Source of the DNA: Pyrrhosoma nymphula
Lineage: Eukaryota > Arthropoda > Insecta > Odonata > Coenagrionidae
Length of the DNA: 64,000 nucleotides
Assembly: GCA_963573305.1 (NCBI GenBank)
Contig: OY754329.1
Location: 49,496,417-49,560,416 of the forward strand
Reading direction: 5' to 3'
Shown here: one piece after another, positions 61,516 to 64,000 of the stretch
Layout: each line of letters begins with the position of its first letter
Numbering within the stretch: the stretch's first letter is position 1
Position numbers and translations under genes: made by a program
The notes under the pieces: model-generated
Told to the model about the DNA's origin: nothing
The model's input: the letters and a program-made list of their open reading frames with translations, nothing else
Databases searched by the model: none

Positions 61516-63159
61516 TTTGTCGGGTTCACGGTTGACGTGTGCTTCTAGGTCGCATGACGTTTGAAATGTTCGCTGAACTGGATTTAGAATAATAAGTTCG
61601 TTTTGTTTATACATAATTCAGACGTCATTCTATTCCTCCTCGTCTATCGGATGGCATAAAATGAAACGAGCTTTAGTGCTGAATCATTGTATCTTTTTTA
61701 AAGGAATTCCTTCTTATCTTTACAACATGTAATTTGGAAATAACTATACTTCGCTTTTACACTATAAGTTGAAAATTTTTAATGTGGAAAGTGGCTTACA
61801 TTCTTTCTGTTACAGTGTATGAATTGTGGTAGAAGTATTTTCCTTTGTTAACATCAAATTATCATTAAAACTCATCAAAATCAGTTTTTCAAATAAAATT
61901 ATCCGTGTTAAAATAAATTATACACCTAAAATTAACCGTATTTTCTTATTCACTAAATTAATAAATTGAGTTATATGCTCATTACATGTTCATACGAAGT
62001 ATTAATGGTTTTTGCATTTCATTTATAACCCATTATTCGCTTACAGTCCAACTATTAAAACTAGAACTGTTTGCATTATCGAAGGGCTCCAGAATAGTTT
62101 TCCCCCTTACCGTATTTTAATATGTATTATAATCCCATATACCGACTATGAGTCACGGATGCCATTATCAATTCTTTCAACTGTTTCCATAACCTTCATT
62201 GACTCTTCTCATAAAATCTCTGTGAATCATTTTAGCTATCATCCAAAGCTGCCATGTTTTACTATTTGAATGAAGTAGCACTTCAGTACGGCTTCTTATC
62301 CCTTTAAATTAGACGTTACCTCGATGTATCAATATTTAAACCGGTAATCAATCCAAAAGTCGTGAAAGTTATACATTAGAATTGACTGTACGCTTATTTA
62401 TAATATATTGATTTAAGTATTTCCCCCTATAGTAAAAGCTGAAGTTGACATTGAATGATAGGACTAATAGCTTACTTTTATCTTTCTTTAATTTTACTTT
62501 ATACTTTTATTATCTGTTAACCTTCAGATAAATATGAAGAACCAACCATCCATAGTTATTATACAAGAGGAAGGAAGCATAGGAATTTAATAAAACTCCC
62601 TTATATCACTCAGGAAAATCTCTGTAGTGTGGAGGATGGCGAAATAAGAGTGGAGAAATGCCTTCTCATCTGAGGCTTGTTCAGGTTAGCCAGTCAACTT
62701 TATTTTTTCAGTTCTAGTTTGCCTTTGTTTCAAGTTAGCCGACTTTATGCTGGTGCTGATATTACCGTTTTCTATTTTGTCTCACAAGGACCGAGTTAAG
62801 GTAACATAGTTCCAACACACCCTCAAAAGTTTCCACCTTTCTTTTGCTTGAAACTTCAATCTCATACTTCATTATGGCAAGCCTCACTGTTTGTTTTTTA
62901 ATCTCATTAGCTCTATTTTTTGCAACAGAGTTGTTTTCCCTGTGCGTTTGCTCGAACGACAGCAATCTCTGTTTTCTCAACTTAAGAGCGTGGTCATGAG
63001 TTTGTCTTAGGAATTAAATGAAAAGGTATCTTATGGTTGTACAATTTTAATTACTTTTATAATATTGTTTTCCTAGATTTCTAGGTGTACTCCGTGTTGT
63101 GCATCAGTGCTGTACTTACCTCTAATTTTTCTTTCATACCTCTAATTATCATCTTAACA
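61516..63159. other. AT-rich interval, no gene seen
   Basis: No supported gene or repeat. Confidence 0.5.
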
Positions 63160-63260
63160 ATAAGTGCTATATTCCACAGAGGAAAAATCATTCACCTTGA
63201 CCTGGATGATTTTTTTTCCTCTGTGGAATATCGCACTTATGTGCTCTTGCGGGTGACTCC
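63160..63260 (+). repeat. Hairpin repeat, copy 2 of the 7.9-kb family
   Basis: 63160-63194 (ATAAGTGCTATATTCCACAG and on) is an inverted copy of about 63206-63241, separated by about 11 bases, giving a stem of about 35 positions with few mismatches. The right arm and the next 20 bases (to GCGGGTGACTCC) match 7942-7985 at 43 of 44 positions. The local open frame 63085-63270 is a by-product of the hairpin and has no known similarity. Probably a fold-back MITE whose 7.9-kb relative lost its left arm. Confidence 0.7.
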
Positions 63261-63684
63261 GTTAAGGTAACTACCGTGGGTAGTCCCGGTATCCTCAAAA
63301 TTAATCTTAACAATATCTTATCTCATTAAGGTTTCGGACGTAGGTGCTAATAAGTAATTTATGATCCGAGTTTAATGTTGATTTCTTTATTGAATGTTTG
63401 ATGATATCTCAACTACACATAGAAATATTTATTAATACTCTACATTAAAAAAAAGCAGTTTCATGTTCATTTCCCTTCCAATAATTTTCTTTTGAATTTG
63501 CCAAAATGTAACTTTGTCATTTGTCTCTTCATTACCTTATTACGTTTGACGCATCCTACGTTCATGACTTAGAAACTCCAATTGAGCTCAAATTTCATTC
63601 AAGTATTCTACCTGCTGATTGGTAGGTTCTTGGACAGTCCTCATTCTGCATCCCAATTTTATACACATTGTCTCGCTTTCCCTC
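63261..63684. other. AT-rich interval, nothing recognised
   Basis: Likely includes 3' UTR of the LINE fragment that follows on the minus strand. Confidence 0.4.
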
Positions 63685-64000
63685 CTAAGGATGTCCCGCC
63701 ATTAGATCCCTCTTCAATTCTTCATATCTTATAACTCCTCCTATCTCGTCCATAATTCCTATCCTCTTCCTTTCTCTTCCACGCATCCCCAGTGTTCTCT
63801 CCTCTATCACTCTCTTCAACATGCCCTCTTCTCTCAAAACCTCCTCCATCAATCTCTTCTGCCTTCTCCGAACCTCCGCCACAAACCCTCTCTCCTCTCC
63901 AACCATATCCAATACCTCCTCGTTCGTCTTCCTCTCCATCCAGCTCACCTTCTCCATCCTTCTCCAAACCCACATCTCAAACGCTTCAAGTCTACGCACA
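63685..64000 (-). mobile_element. RTE-like LINE ORF2 C-terminus (partial, runs off window)
   Basis: An uninterrupted minus frame of 104 codons enters from beyond 64000 and ends at a stop at 63685. It begins RRLEAFEMWVWRRMEKVSW, then MERKTNEEVLDMVGEER, then RRRQKRLMEEVLREEGML, and ends YEELKRDLMAGHP. This is the well-known post-RT C-terminal region of RTE-like LINE polyproteins (RLEAFEMW..RR...ISW.....NEEVL...GE.R, then a G(R)GR-type basic stretch, then YEELK). The absence of stops or frameshifts makes it younger than the other LINE relics here. The RT domain should lie just outside the window. Confidence 0.8.

Overview
This window reads as a non-coding, repeat-studded stretch of a eukaryotic nuclear genome. 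It is AT-rich, has no long open reading frames, and contains no rRNA, intact tRNA, CRISPR array or bacterial operon. The mobile elements (a BED-finger hAT, an insect/arthropod-type non-LTR retrotransposon with a T/A-rich tail, RTE-like LINE relics and a tRNA-Gly-derived SINE) fit an arthropod, most likely an insect with a large repeat-rich genome. The species cannot be fixed from the sequence, and I recognised no exon of a host protein gene. The window is probably intergenic or lies inside a very long intron.

Layout. From 1 to 13 kb the sequence is mostly AT-rich, with two compact inverted repeats (2177-2272, flanked by TTAA; 3291-3360, a 27-bp perfect stem), one copy of a dispersed repeat (7914-7985) and several pyrimidine- or purine-rich islands. 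From 13 to 15 kb there is a tRNA-Gly-like SINE (13797-13980) and a decayed LINE 3' coding end with an internal duplication (14333-14640). A CpG-dense island at about 17670-18245 is the best candidate for a promoter or CpG-rich regulatory element. At 19819-19894 there is a 34-position hairpin whose pairing is much better on the + strand because of G-U pairs, which makes it a microRNA-precursor-like candidate. The best-delimited mobile element is a hAT transposon at 20816-22625 with matching terminal inverted repeats and a perfect 8-bp target duplication. It has an internal deletion and nonsense mutations.

From 24 to 27 kb there are three more fold-back or MITE-like elements (24082-24287 with tRNA-like arms, 25392-25643 with piggyBac-like ends, 26248-26533) and an RTE-like reverse transcriptase relic. 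From 27 to 45 kb the window is a desert apart from low-complexity islands and one weak endonuclease relic. From 45 to 51 kb there are three more non-LTR remnants. From 54 to 64 kb there is a tRNA-Ser/Leu-like SINE, a short Penelope-type motif resembling a hammerhead core, a five-times frameshifted non-LTR retrotransposon (58040-59785, minus strand), a hairpin repeat sharing its right part with the 7.9-kb copy, and an uninterrupted LINE C-terminal coding segment that runs off the window end.

A recurring feature is 0.2-1 kb islands of strong strand asymmetry (C/T-rich on one strand, often flipping abruptly to G/A-rich). Most of the short open frames in the window lie in these islands and are low-complexity Pro/Ser/Leu or Gly/Arg/Glu translations, so I do not call them genes. 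Nothing here forms a pathway or operon. The window is mainly a record of old transposition plus a few structured elements worth testing for transcription.
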